Part shown: one piece after another, positions 1-8,916 of the stretch | Position numbering within the stretch: the first letter of the stretch is position 1 | How the letters are laid out: every line of letters begins with the position of its first letter | NCBI GenBank assembly: GCA_003142255.1 | Contig: PLLO01000014.1 | Location: forward strand, 248,371 to 312,370 | Direction of reading: 5' to 3' | Source: Bacteroidales bacterium | GTDB taxonomy: Bacteria > Bacteroidota > Bacteroidia > Bacteroidales > VadinHA17 | Length of the DNA: 64,000 nt | Notes under the pieces: generated by a model | The model's input: the letters and a program-made list of their open reading frames with translations, nothing else | What the model was told of the DNA's origin: nothing | Database searches by the model: none | Made by a program: the position numbers and the translations under genes

Positions 1-147
1 AAACGCTCCTATTACAATGAAAAAGAGGTCTCATGCAAACCCGAATTTGATGATTGCAGGAAAATTGCATTGGAAAAAAACATCCCCCTTAAAGAAGTTT
101 ACAACAATATTATGGCTTCGATTGTTATAAAAGATCATAATATATAG
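1..147 (+). CDS. larC: LarC, nickel insertion protein for the nickel-pincer cofactor (C-terminal end only)
   Basis: The open frame enters from the left edge and ends at TAG 145-147, leaving the last 48 residues. The tail with a conserved Cys-Lys-Pro-Glu-x-x-Asp-Cys pattern followed by IPLKEVY is typical of the C-terminus of LarC (DUF111 family), which inserts nickel into the pyridinium bis-thiocarboxylate mononucleotide cofactor using CTP. larE starts 6 bases downstream and larB overlaps larE, so the three form one transcription unit. The assignment rests on this short tail plus the operon context. The N-terminal part and any larA lie outside the window. Confidence 0.75.
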   Translation, partial: KRSYYNEKEVSCKPEFDDCRKIALEKNIPLKEVYNNIMASIVIKDHNI

Positions 148-153
148 GATTAT

Positions 154-957
154 ATGAAAGAGGACAAATCAACTAAGCTCAATTCAATCCTGAAAGACCT
201 CAAATCGTTTATTATTGCGTTCTCCGGAGGTGTCGACAGTTCTTTCCTGGCATACAGGGCAGGTTCTATAAGCAACGTGAAAATGACTGCTGTTACTTTA
301 AGGACTCCATATATGCCGGCACGGGAGATAAATGAGGCTATTGAATTCACAAAAGCATATGGCCTGAATCATAAAATCCTTGACCTTCCTTTCCCGGAAA
401 TTATCAGGCACAATCCTGTTGAAAGATGTTACCTCTGCAAGAAGATTCTTTTCAGTAAGATAGCTGAGTACGCTTCAGAAAATGGGTACAAGTATATTCT
501 CGATGGTACAAATGCAGATGATATACTTACGGTACGTCCGGGACTGAAAGCTCTGAAGGAGCTGTCGGTAAGAAGTCCGCTTGCGGAGGTAGGTATTACT
601 AAAAAAGAAGTCAGGGAAGCCCTGCTGAAGGCGGGTTTGGAAATATGGGATAAGCCTTCGATGGCTTGCCTTCTTACCAGGATCCCATACGACACTGAAG
701 TGAGTGAAGGAATGCTAAGGATGATTGAAAATGCAGAGGGATACCTGTTTGAGAAGGGTTACCCGGGGACAAGAGTAAGAGTCCATAATGATATTGCAAG
801 AATCGAGTGCATGCCAGGGTATCTGGAAAAGATCATTAAAGATCCTGAAAGAGAACTTATTGTAAATAATCTTAAAGAAATAGGATTCAGATACATATCT
901 TTGGACCTTGAGGGTTACAAATCGGGAAGCATGGATCATGGAATGAAAAAAAGATGA
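154..957 (+). CDS. larE: LarE, ATP-dependent sulfur transferase of nickel-pincer cofactor synthesis
   Basis: 267 aa, the usual LarE length. Residues 24-29 are the PP-loop SGGVDS that binds ATP and adenylates the substrate carboxylate. A CxxC lies at Cys92/Cys95, and Cys172 in the context KPSMACLLTRIPY aligns with the sacrificial sulfur-donor cysteine of Lactobacillus LarE. The enzyme converts the carboxylates of pyridinium-3,5-biscarboxylate mononucleotide to thiocarboxylates. The start at 154 lies 6 bases after larC, and the stop overlaps the larB start by 4 bases, so translation is probably coupled. Whether sulfur comes from the cysteine itself or from an Fe-S-bound sulfide cannot be decided from the sequence. 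Confidence 0.92.
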   Translation: MKEDKSTKLNSILKDLKSFIIAFSGGVDSSFLAYRAGSISNVKMTAVTLRTPYMPAREINEAIEFTKAYGLNHKILDLPFPEIIRHNPVERCYLCKKILFSKIAEYASENGYKYILDGTNADDILTVRPGLKALKELSVRSPLAEVGITKKEVREALLKAGLEIWDKPSMACLLTRIPYDTEVSEGMLRMIENAEGYLFEKGYPGTRVRVHNDIARIECMPGYLEKIIKDPERELIVNNLKEIGFRYISLDLEGYKSGSMDHGMKKR

Positions 958-1703
958 CTGGTGAAGAGATAAAAAATCTGCTGAATGATATCAAGAACGG
1001 ATCAAAGAGCGTTGATGATGCGCTTGAGGTTCTGAAAACCTTTCCATATACTGACCTTGGTTATGCCAGGATTGATCATCACAGGGAGATGAGGACAGGC
1101 TATGCGGAAATTATATATTGTGCCGGCAAGACCATTGAACAGGTTGCCGGAATATTCAGGGCAATGGCCGAAAAGGAAAATAACGTGATGGGTACCCGCG
1201 CTACTCCCGAAATGTTTGAAGCAGTAAAAAAGATAGCACCGGAGGCAGTTTATTTTCCTGAGGCACGAATAATCTCATTATCTAAAAAAACTCCTGAAAA
1301 ACCCGATTCAAAAATTGCAATTATAACCGCAGGCACTTCAGATATTCCTGTTGCTGAAGAGGCAGCCGTTACTGCTGAGCTGCTTGGCAACAATGTCGTT
1401 AGGATTTACGATGCGGGTGTTGCCGGAATCCACAGGCTGGTTGACAAACTTCCGGAGATAAGAAAATGCAGGGTTATCGTAGTAATTGCAGGAATGGAGG
1501 GCGCACTGGCAAGCGTTGTCGGCGGGCTTGTTGACAAACCGGTAATTGCTGTTCCGACAAGTGTAGGATATGGCGCCAATTTCGGAGGGATTTCAGCCCT
1601 CCTCGCTATGCTCACCAGCTGCTCATCCGGAGTTACCGTGGTAAATATTGACAATGGCTTTGGCGCCGGATTCTCTGCCAGCATGATCAACAAAATGAAG
1701 TGA
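954..1703 (+). CDS. larB: LarB, pyridinium-3,5-biscarboxylic acid mononucleotide synthase
   Basis: 249 aa. The C-terminal two thirds are a PurE/AIR-carboxylase-like fold: ATRATPEMF-type segment near residue 80, an alpha/beta core, and the glycine-rich VPTSVGYGANFGG stretch near residue 200, followed by the conserved NIDNGFGAGFSA end. LarB carboxylates and hydrolyses nicotinic acid adenine dinucleotide, the first step of the nickel-pincer cofactor pathway. It overlaps larE by ATGA. With larC and larE it supplies a cofactor for LarA-type racemases; no racemase gene is visible here. Confidence 0.92.
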   Translation: MTGEEIKNLLNDIKNGSKSVDDALEVLKTFPYTDLGYARIDHHREMRTGYAEIIYCAGKTIEQVAGIFRAMAEKENNVMGTRATPEMFEAVKKIAPEAVYFPEARIISLSKKTPEKPDSKIAIITAGTSDIPVAEEAAVTAELLGNNVVRIYDAGVAGIHRLVDKLPEIRKCRVIVVIAGMEGALASVVGGLVDKPVIAVPTSVGYGANFGGISALLAMLTSCSSGVTVVNIDNGFGAGFSASMINKMK

Positions 1704-1713
1704 CCAAACTGAT

Positions 1714-2319
1714 ATGAACCGTAAAATAGTTCTATCTACCGCATATCTCCCACCGATCGAGTACTTTGCCCGTATAAAAGAAGCAGATGAAGCTTTAATT
1801 GAACGGGAGGAAAACTACCTGAAGCAGTCGTACAGGAACCGCTGTTACATTCTGTCGGCTGACAAGCCTCAATATCTTACTGTACCTGTTTACCTCGGAA
1901 GTTTTCATAAGATCCATATAAGGGATATTCGCATTGATTATTCAAAAAGATGGCAGCAGGTTCATCTCCGCGCACTTACCTCAGCATACTGCTCTTCGCC
2001 ATACTTCATCTTCTATTTCGAGGTCTTTGAAAAGATTATCCTGTCTGATCATGAATTTCTTCTGGATCTGAACATGGAATTGATTGAAGCGGCCATGAAA
2101 ATGATGGATCTCCACAGGAAAATCTCTTATACCTCAGAATTTATAACGGATAAAGACAATACTGACGATTTCAGATATGTGATAAACCCTAAAAAGAGAT
2201 CATCCTATCCCTTTAAGAAGTATATCCAGGTTTTTGCCACCCGTGAAGGGTTTGTTCCGGGGTTGAGCATTGCCGACCTGCTCTTCAATACAGGGCCGGA
2301 TGCTGCCGAATATCTTTAG
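1714..2319 (+). CDS. WbqC-like family protein
   Basis: 201 aa soluble protein that opens with STAYLPPIEYFARI, the characteristic start of the WbqC-like family, followed by the R..YILSADKPQYLTVPV and W...HLRAL segments common in Bacteroidota members. The family occurs in surface-polysaccharide and other loci; its biochemical role is not established. It follows larB by 10 bases and could be cotranscribed, with no obvious functional link. It faces the outer-membrane gene downstream, with a hairpin terminator between them. Confidence 0.75.
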   Translation: MNRKIVLSTAYLPPIEYFARIKEADEALIEREENYLKQSYRNRCYILSADKPQYLTVPVYLGSFHKIHIRDIRIDYSKRWQQVHLRALTSAYCSSPYFIFYFEVFEKIILSDHEFLLDLNMELIEAAMKMMDLHRKISYTSEFITDKDNTDDFRYVINPKKRSSYPFKKYIQVFATREGFVPGLSIADLLFNTGPDAAEYL

Positions 2320-2323
2320 AAAA

Positions 2324-2349
2324 AAAGGCTGCCGTGAACGGCAGCCTTT
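2324..2349 (-). terminator. Intrinsic terminator between convergent genes
   Basis: Perfect 11-bp stem (2324-2334 with 2339-2349) and a TGAA loop. On the minus strand the stem runs straight into seven T, so it mainly serves the outer-membrane protein gene ending at 2396. On the plus strand it can end the WbqC-like transcript, but with a weaker T tract. Confidence 0.85.
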
Positions 2350-2395
2350 GAACGGAATTGTTAAATAATCCTAAATGCGACCTCTGATCAAAATA

Positions 2396-3892
2396 TCAAT
2401 ACCCAAACTTATAGCCGAATGTAACTGTAAACAGATTTCGGGTCATATTCACATCCGACATTGAAGATCCTGCGCTTGAAGTATACAGTAAATATTTATC
2501 CTTGTTTGCCATTGTTGAAAAGCCAAAATCGGCAAAAATATTCTTTTCCCTGAATCCAAGTCCGAATGATAAAGTGCTATAATCCTGGTTTTTATTATCC
2601 TGATTGGATTTCCATGCTTTTCCATAATAGCCGTATCCGCCGCGAAGATAAATATTGCTCAGCCTCACCTCCGCTCCAAGGCGGATGTTATTTGATGCAC
2701 CAAGCGATTGCTTAATTGCCTGATTTTTTTTAGTATAATCAAATCCGTCACCTGTTTCAAAAAATTTTGCAGCACTGTAATCAACAAACTCATAATCAAC
2801 GCTGAAAAGTGCTATTTTTTTAACCTGCAGCGCACCACCCAGCATGACCTTGAATGGAGTGGTGAGCCCATAGGAAAACCTAGTTGCAGTATTTGACGCC
2901 GTATAATTATCTCCATATACATGAGTGGAGATATTATCATATAGATATTCATTTATATGGTAAACAGTCGGTGAATGAAATGCAAACCCTATCCTGAGGA
3001 TTTCAATCGGCTTGTATATTGCCCCAAGCTTAAGGTTGAAGCCTGTTCCATTATCCTTATAATATAAAGTATAATCAAAATCTTTGAACTTTGAAGGGAA
3101 TGTGACATCCGTTGATTCACTGTGTTCATATTTGCTCTCGTATGAAAGAGTTGTTATTCCGAGAGTAGCTCCGAAGAACAGCTTATTTGAATAGTTGCCG
3201 CCAATTGAAATTGCATGTTCTCCTGTATAGCCGGTATTTGTAACGACACGTTTCATATTCTGCCCATAAACCGAAGGAAGATTATCGCCATAATTTGAAT
3301 ATACCGTGCCATATGAATTATCCGATCCCGGCAATGAATCAATGACATAAGTGCCCCATGCAAGGTATGCATCCAGAACATCATTTTCCGACATGGAGAG
3401 TTGATCCTTTGTAAAACCACCTGCTTTGTCGGCCCAGTAATCGGCAAGTGAACTGCTGCTGCTTATTCCATTGACCACGATAGTCTGGGTAAGATTGTTT
3501 GTCCTGCTGAAGGAGTACCCCAGGTTGAGAGTAATAAGTCCGCTCTCCGATTCATTTTTAATAAGGTTAGCCACAATTCCGCCCTGCCCCATATTGAAAT
3601 TATACAGAAAATCATTTGAGCTGGTGCCATTGAACGATGAACCTGATTTAAAATATTCGAGCTGCGGTGTTATAGTTATTTCAGATGACCGGAAGACTCC
3701 TAATCCTGCCGGGTTCTGGCTTAAAGAGGAAATATCGCCCCCCAGGGCCGTGAAAGCTCCACCCATTGACATAAATCTTGCAGTTCCCGTATAAAAGATC
3801 CTTGAATATTTCAATGCATCATCGGTATTCTGTGCAAAACTTATTGATCCAATGGAAAGTACGAGAATAATTATAAAGCTTAATCTTTTCAT
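2396..3892 (-). CDS. Outer-membrane beta-barrel protein of the OmpP1/FadL/TodX type
   Basis: 498 aa with a signal peptide (cleavage likely after SISFAQ, residue ~21). The mature start, ARFMSMGGAFTALGGDISSL followed by SQNPAGLGV, is the hallmark of Bacteroidota OmpP1/FadL-like transporters. The rest is alternating beta-strand sequence ending in an aromatic residue (FGYKFGY), as expected for BAM-inserted barrels. FadL homologues pass hydrophobic substrates, but the substrate here is unknown. It is a single gene, separated by terminators or gaps from its neighbours. Confidence 0.85.
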   Translation of the reverse strand: MKRLSFIIILVLSIGSISFAQNTDDALKYSRIFYTGTARFMSMGGAFTALGGDISSLSQNPAGLGVFRSSEITITPQLEYFKSGSSFNGTSSNDFLYNFNMGQGGIVANLIKNESESGLITLNLGYSFSRTNNLTQTIVVNGISSSSSLADYWADKAGGFTKDQLSMSENDVLDAYLAWGTYVIDSLPGSDNSYGTVYSNYGDNLPSVYGQNMKRVVTNTGYTGEHAISIGGNYSNKLFFGATLGITTLSYESKYEHSESTDVTFPSKFKDFDYTLYYKDNGTGFNLKLGAIYKPIEILRIGFAFHSPTVYHINEYLYDNISTHVYGDNYTASNTATRFSYGLTTPFKVMLGGALQVKKIALFSVDYEFVDYSAAKFFETGDGFDYTKKNQAIKQSLGASNNIRLGAEVRLSNIYLRGGYGYYGKAWKSNQDNKNQDYSTLSFGLGFREKNIFADFGFSTMANKDKYLLYTSSAGSSMSDVNMTRNLFTVTFGYKFGY

Positions 3893-3970
3893 TTTTTTAA
3901 TTTTTAATTAAAAGCATTCCACACTCTACAGACAGAATGAACTATTATTACCGTTTTTAATTATGCTTCC

Positions 3971-5290
3971 CTACCTGCGGCCTCCTGATGAACCTCCGCT
4001 GGAGGACCTTGAAGATCCGGAAGAGCTGCTTCCTGATGAGCCTGATGAATAACTGCTGCCTGAACCGGAAGAATTGCTACTGCTGCTTCGCGACTCAGAT
4101 CCGCTGCTATAAGAAGAGGATCTTCCCGAGCTATTCGATCCTGACGAGTATCCTGAACCTGACTCAACAGATCTTCTGGATGGCAAGGAATAAGATCCCT
4201 GGTTATTTGATGAGACAGATCTTGTTTGTCCGGTAGATACTGAAGAGTTGCTCCTCGAGGGAGCGCTCCTGTACGATTCGGTGTTTGAGTATGACCTGGC
4301 TGGATTGCTTTCAGTATTTACCCTGCTGTTATTATAACTTGGCCTTGTGCTCATCCGCGGGCTGCTATAGCTGGGAGTGTAGGTCCTGTTAGTACTGTTG
4401 TAATCAGGCCTTGATGCTGCTGAGCTTCTCGATGTAGGGAGAGATGACCTTGAATCGACTGTACCGGTCCTGTTGCCTGACTGCGAAGTGCCGGTTCCCG
4501 GTGATCTCCGCGAAACTGAAGTTGTCCCGCCAGATGATCTCGTTGCGGCTGAATATGATCTTGAACCGTCAGACAGATAACCCGATCTTCTGGATGAAGC
4601 TGTAGCCGGATTCATTGCTTTATTATATGATGATGAATAATTGCTTTGTCTTTCCCGCCTGCCATAAGGGACAGAATTCATTTCGGAAGTGTTGCCAGAA
4701 TAATATGGTGAATAATAGTTCGAGTAGAAGGGATTAAAACCATAATAACCTCCGTAATAGCCACCATACATGCCACCATACATGCCACCATACATGCCAC
4801 CATACATGCCACCGTACATGTCACCGTACATGCCACCGTACATGCCACCGTAATAACCGTAATCAGAATAGAAAGGATCGTAGTAGTATGGTGATCCGAA
4901 ACCCATATACATTGAAGGGAAGCCCCATCTGGAATAAAATGGATCTCTCCAGTAAGGGTCGAAATAGTTTCCGTAGAAGCTTCTCAACCTTCCGGAGTAA
5001 GAATCGAAATTATAGTTATAGATGTTCTGGTTCGAAGCTGCATTATTATTTGCAGCATCAGAATATTCATCAGATACAAGGGTATCAGCCGCATATATGT
5101 TATCATAATAGTCCTTTGACTGTAAATTTCTTTCAGCAGGCTGGTTAACAGCCGGACTATTAGCTCTGGCAACTGGCTGGTCGGAAGGCCTGTAATAAAG
5201 GTCGTCGTACTCAAGACCCGTGTAAACTCTTGAAGTACAGGACGCTAATGCCAGAAGAGCAAGGACTGATATGTAATTAATTGCTTTCAT
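3971..5290 (-). CDS. Low-complexity Tyr/Gly- and Ser-rich surface lipoprotein, function unknown
   Basis: 439 aa. The N-terminus is a lipoprotein signal with the lipobox LASC (Cys18). Residues ~20-120 contain YYD/DLYY-type motifs. Residues ~140-185 are a Gly/Tyr/Met tract built from repeated MYGG units, encoded by a 12-bp minisatellite. The last ~230 residues are almost only Ser, Arg, Gly, Tyr and Asn and end in GGSSGGRR. No enzyme motif is visible. The next gene upstream (5440-6549) has the same plan: exported, Tyr-rich front, low-complexity Ser/Arg tail. The two look like a diverged pair. A structural or adhesive role is only a guess. Confidence 0.7.
   Translation of the reverse strand: MKAINYISVLALLALASCTSRVYTGLEYDDLYYRPSDQPVARANSPAVNQPAERNLQSKDYYDNIYAADTLVSDEYSDAANNNAASNQNIYNYNFDSYSGRLRSFYGNYFDPYWRDPFYSRWGFPSMYMGFGSPYYYDPFYSDYGYYGGMYGGMYGDMYGGMYGGMYGGMYGGMYGGYYGGYYGFNPFYSNYYSPYYSGNTSEMNSVPYGRRERQSNYSSSYNKAMNPATASSRRSGYLSDGSRSYSAATRSSGGTTSVSRRSPGTGTSQSGNRTGTVDSRSSLPTSRSSAASRPDYNSTNRTYTPSYSSPRMSTRPSYNNSRVNTESNPARSYSNTESYRSAPSRSNSSVSTGQTRSVSSNNQGSYSLPSRRSVESGSGYSSGSNSSGRSSSYSSGSESRSSSSNSSGSGSSYSSGSSGSSSSGSSRSSSGGSSGGRR
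4761..4856. repeat. 12-bp coding minisatellite (about 8 units)
   Basis: Tandem units close to ccaccatacatg inside the lipoprotein gene, read on the minus strand as MYGG/MYGD. Units differ at one or two bases. The period is a multiple of three, so gain or loss of units changes protein length without shifting the frame. Confidence 0.85.
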
Positions 5291-5439
5291 GATTGATTCC
5301 CTTTCTAGTTTTCTTTATTAAGCGCAAATATTATACCAAAATGGCTGGGAGAAGAAATTACTTTTAAGCTGTTTTCAAATTTAATGTTATTAAATAAATA
5401 AAGACATGCAATCCATGTCTTTATTTCATTCGCCCCGTG

Positions 5440-6549
5440 TTACCTTCTGCTTCTGTTTCTTGAGGAGGATTTGTCTGATGATTTTGAATTTGAAGTAGTC
5501 GATTTTGAAGCTGGCGATCCCGATCTGCCGGAGGAGGAACTCCTGGTTTGCGGAGCCGGGCCTGAAGGAGATGAACTTCTTGAAGGTGCGCTGAATGTTC
5601 TTTCACTCCTGCTATTTGCAGGAGATGAGCTCCTCTGAACTGAAGGCATGGAGGACCTTGTCTCAGCCTGTTGTCTTGCCGGGCTTGTTGTCATATTACT
5701 GTTTTTGTAAACATTGCTGTTTACTGACCTGGTCCCTGAGGCTGGCATCTGCCTGGTTGCCGATCCATTGCTGTTACTATTGGTATTACCGAAATTACCA
5801 TTGTTACCGTTCTGGCGACTGTTGTTGTTGTTACCGTTATTGCCTGTATTGCTGTTGTTCTGGCCGAAGTTGCCGTTATTTCCATTGGGACGGCTGTTCG
5901 TGTTGTTACCGTTATTCCCATTGGGGCGGCTGTTGGTATTATTGCCGTTGTTCCCGTTGTTTCTGTTGTTCTGGCCGAAGTTGCCGTTATTTCCATTGGG
6001 GCGGCTGTTATTGTTGTTGCCGTTGTTCATATTCGGATCTCTTTGCCCTCTGCCGTTCTGTATTCCATTATTTTGAGCAGGTCTTCCATTATTCCCGTTA
6101 ATGTATGTCTGCCTGTCACGCGAAGGCATTGATTCGCGGCTTGAGTATCTGCCGTTGTCTCTGTTATTTCCATAATATGGATCGTACCAGCCATAATCGT
6201 AGTTATACTGGTTATTATAACCCCATCCGTAATAATAGACGGGGTAGTTGAACGAAAACCCGAAGCCGGATCCGTTCCTTCCGTAAATGCTCGATCCCCA
6301 GGTATAAGGCTGGTAGTCGTACCAATATGTATCAGTAAACATTGGAGAGTAATAGTTGAAAGCTGAATAAGATCTGTGGAATCTGTTTATACGCGATGTA
6401 AAGTAATAATCATAATCATCGTAATAATTATTTACAACCAACCCGGCATCATCATTCCTGAAGTTACGGTTATCAGATATCTGCGCTTTCAGCGGGTAAC
6501 CCGCAAGCAGCAGGGCTGATAAAATTCCGAGGTAAAATTTTGCTTTCAT
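5440..6549 (-). CDS. Exported Asn/Gly-rich repeat protein, function unknown
   Basis: 369 aa with a Sec signal peptide (residues 1-23, ending LKAQ). Residues ~30-135 are rich in Tyr, Asp and Asn (DDYDYYFTSRINRFHRS and similar). Residues ~150-265 consist of imperfect repeats of the NGNNGNFGQNN / NSRPNG type. The tail to residue 369 is Ser/Arg/Pro-rich and ends in basic residues. No catalytic motif is visible. Its architecture parallels the lipoprotein gene 150 bp downstream, suggesting a shared origin or function at the cell surface. The repetitive DNA at 5770-6030 makes length variation likely. Confidence 0.7.
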   Translation of the reverse strand: MKAKFYLGILSALLLAGYPLKAQISDNRNFRNDDAGLVVNNYYDDYDYYFTSRINRFHRSYSAFNYYSPMFTDTYWYDYQPYTWGSSIYGRNGSGFGFSFNYPVYYYGWGYNNQYNYDYGWYDPYYGNNRDNGRYSSRESMPSRDRQTYINGNNGRPAQNNGIQNGRGQRDPNMNNGNNNNSRPNGNNGNFGQNNRNNGNNGNNTNSRPNGNNGNNTNSRPNGNNGNFGQNNSNTGNNGNNNNSRQNGNNGNFGNTNSNSNGSATRQMPASGTRSVNSNVYKNSNMTTSPARQQAETRSSMPSVQRSSSPANSRSERTFSAPSRSSSPSGPAPQTRSSSSGRSGSPASKSTTSNSKSSDKSSSRNRSRR

Positions 6550-6649
6550 GATGAACCTCCTGTTATTTTCAATTATAACTAAAGTTTTTATCTATTTTTA
6601 CGCAATCTATTTTTTATAAAATTAATAAATCAAATACTATACCAAAGAT

Positions 6650-8125
6650 ATGGCGAAGTTTTTAACAAACAGGGAAGAAAATTATGCACAATGGTACAAC
6701 GACCTGGTAATCAAGGCTGATCTGGCTGAAAACTCTGTAGTCAGGGGATGCATGGTTATCAAGCCTTACGGCTATGCAATCTGGGAAAAGATACAGGCTG
6801 AGCTGGACCGTAAGTTCAAGGCAACCGGACACGTAAATGCATATTTCCCGATTTTCATCCCAAAATCCTTTTTCAGCAAGGAGGCAAAACATGTTGAAGG
6901 GTTTGCCAAGGAATGCGCAATTGTCACACATTATCGTCTTATGAAGGATGAATCGGGCAACGGCCTTATTGTCGATCCTTCCGCAAAGCTTGAAGAAGAG
7001 CTTATTGTCCGCCCTACTTCAGAAACCATAATCTGGAACTCTTATAAAAACTGGATACAATCGTACAGGGACCTTCCAATCCTGATCAACCAATGGGCGA
7101 ACGTGGTAAGATGGGAAATGAGAACCAGGCTTTTTCTCAGGACGACTGAATTTCTATGGCAGGAGGGCCATACGGCTCATGCTACCCGCGAAGAGGCTGT
7201 CGAAGAGACTGAAAGAATGTTAGGTGTTTATTCCGATTTTGCTGAAAATTTTATGGCACTTCCGGTAATCAAAGGATATAAATCAGAGAATGAACGCTTT
7301 GCCGGTGCTATTGACACTTATACCATTGAAGCCCTGATGCAGGACGGGAAAGCTCTTCAGGCGGGAACAAGTCATTTCCTCGGTCAGAATTTTGCAAAAG
7401 CCTTTGACGTTCAGTTTACCGATAAAACCGGCAAGCTGGATTACGTCTGGGCTACATCTTGGGGATTATCGACCAGAGTGATCGGAGCACTTATTATGGC
7501 TCACTCCGATAATAACGGGCTTGTTCTTCCCCCTCGCCTTGCCCCTATCCAGGTGGTTATTATACCTATCTACAAGAATTCAGAACAGCTGGAAACAATA
7601 TCTGCTGCAGCAAGGAAAATAATGAGCGCTCTTGAGGTCCGGGGAATATCCGTAAAATATGACGACCGCGATAATAACAAGCCTGGCTGGAAATTTGCCA
7701 ATTATGAACTCAAGGGAGTGCCTGTGCGCATCGCAATAGGACCAAGGGATATTGAAAACAGTACAGTCGAAGTGGCCAGAAGGGATACCCTTGAAAAAGA
7801 GATTATTCCGATGAATGGAATTGAAGCCCACATTGCCGGGCTTCTCGATGATATCCAAAAGAATATTTACTTTAAAGCTTCGGAATTCAGAAAGACAAAT
7901 ACCTTTTATGCCGATAAATGGGATGATTTTGTAAATTTACTTGATAACCAGGGCGGCTTTATTATGGCACACTGGGATGGAACTTCTGAAACCGAGGAGA
8001 AGATCAAGGAGGAAACAAAGGCAACAATCAGGTGCATTCCGTTTGACTCACCGGATGAAGATGGCAAATGTATCTATTCAGGTAAGCCTTCAAAAAGGAG
8101 GGTACTCTTTGCCAGGTCATATTAA
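6650..8125 (+). CDS. proS: Prolyl-tRNA synthetase, archaeal/eukaryal-like short form (ProS type 3)
   Basis: 491 aa, matching the short ProS class that lacks the bacterial editing insertion. Class II motifs are visible: RPTSETIIW near residue 122, [14 protein letters not shown] near residue 163, and the third motif region [14 protein letters not shown] near residue 275. The anticodon-binding domain follows ([24 protein letters not shown]), then the zinc-binding-like C-terminal domain ending ARSY. It charges tRNA-Pro. This ProS type is common in Bacteroidota. Upstream the sequence is AT-rich with no clear consensus promoter. Confidence 0.96.
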   Translation: MAKFLTNREENYAQWYNDLVIKADLAENSVVRGCMVIKPYGYAIWEKIQAELDRKFKATGHVNAYFPIFIPKSFFSKEAKHVEGFAKECAIVTHYRLMKDESGNGLIVDPSAKLEEELIVRPTSETIIWNSYKNWIQSYRDLPILINQWANVVRWEMRTRLFLRTTEFLWQEGHTAHATREEAVEETERMLGVYSDFAENFMALPVIKGYKSENERFAGAIDTYTIEALMQDGKALQAGTSHFLGQNFAKAFDVQFTDKTGKLDYVWATSWGLSTRVIGALIMAHSDNNGLVLPPRLAPIQVVIIPIYKNSEQLETISAAARKIMSALEVRGISVKYDDRDNNKPGWKFANYELKGVPVRIAIGPRDIENSTVEVARRDTLEKEIIPMNGIEAHIAGLLDDIQKNIYFKASEFRKTNTFYADKWDDFVNLLDNQGGFIMAHWDGTSETEEKIKEETKATIRCIPFDSPDEDGKCIYSGKPSKRRVLFARSY

Positions 8126-8205
8126 TTGACGGGAATACAATCCGCAGGTATTTAATATTTAATTACTAAATTAGTGCTTCAATTTCATCAAAAACGTGTT
8201 TTGCC

Positions 8206-8916
8206 ATGTCGGAACTGGATGACAGGAAACAATCAATAATCGCAACGCTGAAGGAGAAATCCGTCCTCAAGCAGAAGGTTTATGACAACACCCTTGAATC
8301 ATTCTGTATAGTCAAGGATATTCTGAAGAGCCTTGCGAAGGAAGTAAATGTAAACCTTACAGGTATCGACACAAGGATCAGGCTTGAATATACTGACCGA
8401 AGCAATTTTGATGCTCAGATAAGGGTGGCCGGCGATATATTGCTCTTCAGCATGCATTCCAATATTTTCCAGTTCGACAGAGAGCACCCGGCCTGGAAGA
8501 CATCATATATTCAGAAAAACAAGTATAATGCCTATTCCGGAATAATCCATATTTACAACTTCCTTGCTGACTCATTCAAGTACTCGAGGCAGGATGACCT
8601 GGGATACCTGATTGCAAGGATCTTCATAAACCATGAAAACCAGTATCTTGTTGAGGGAAAGAGACAGATGGGAATGCTGTTCTCCAATTACGGAAACGAA
8701 GCGATAAGCCGGAAGGCTCTGCAGGTTATCATTGAGACAGCCATTCAGTATTCTCTTGCGTTTGACCTCCTTGTTCCTCCTTATGATACCATCAAGATCG
8801 CAACGGTAGGTCAGGCTGAAGCCAAGATCCAGCATTCAAGAGTAATAACCGGCAAGCGGCTCGGATTCCAGTTCAATTCTGATGATGTTCTCGGGAACAA
8901 TTCTCATGAGACCTGA
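8206..8916 (+). CDS. Conserved hypothetical protein
   Basis: 236 aa, no signal peptide or membrane segment. The first ~30 residues are strongly helical (KQSIIATLKEKSVLKQKVYD). The middle has a Bacteroidota-like conserved stretch (LLFSMHSNIFQFD, NKYNAYSGIIHIYNFLADSFKYSR) followed by a helical region and a final IATVGQAEAKIQHSR segment. I do not recognise a family with known function. It overlaps the outer-membrane protein gene that follows by one base (TGATG), so the two are probably cotranslated. Confidence 0.75.
   Translation: MSELDDRKQSIIATLKEKSVLKQKVYDNTLESFCIVKDILKSLAKEVNVNLTGIDTRIRLEYTDRSNFDAQIRVAGDILLFSMHSNIFQFDREHPAWKTSYIQKNKYNAYSGIIHIYNFLADSFKYSRQDDLGYLIARIFINHENQYLVEGKRQMGMLFSNYGNEAISRKALQVIIETAIQYSLAFDLLVPPYDTIKIATVGQAEAKIQHSRVITGKRLGFQFNSDDVLGNNSHET

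Noticed and set aside
5595..6101. Plus-strand Cys/Leu-rich frames opposite the Asn-rich gene
   Set aside because: Mirror translation of the repetitive Asn/Gly codons on the minus strand.
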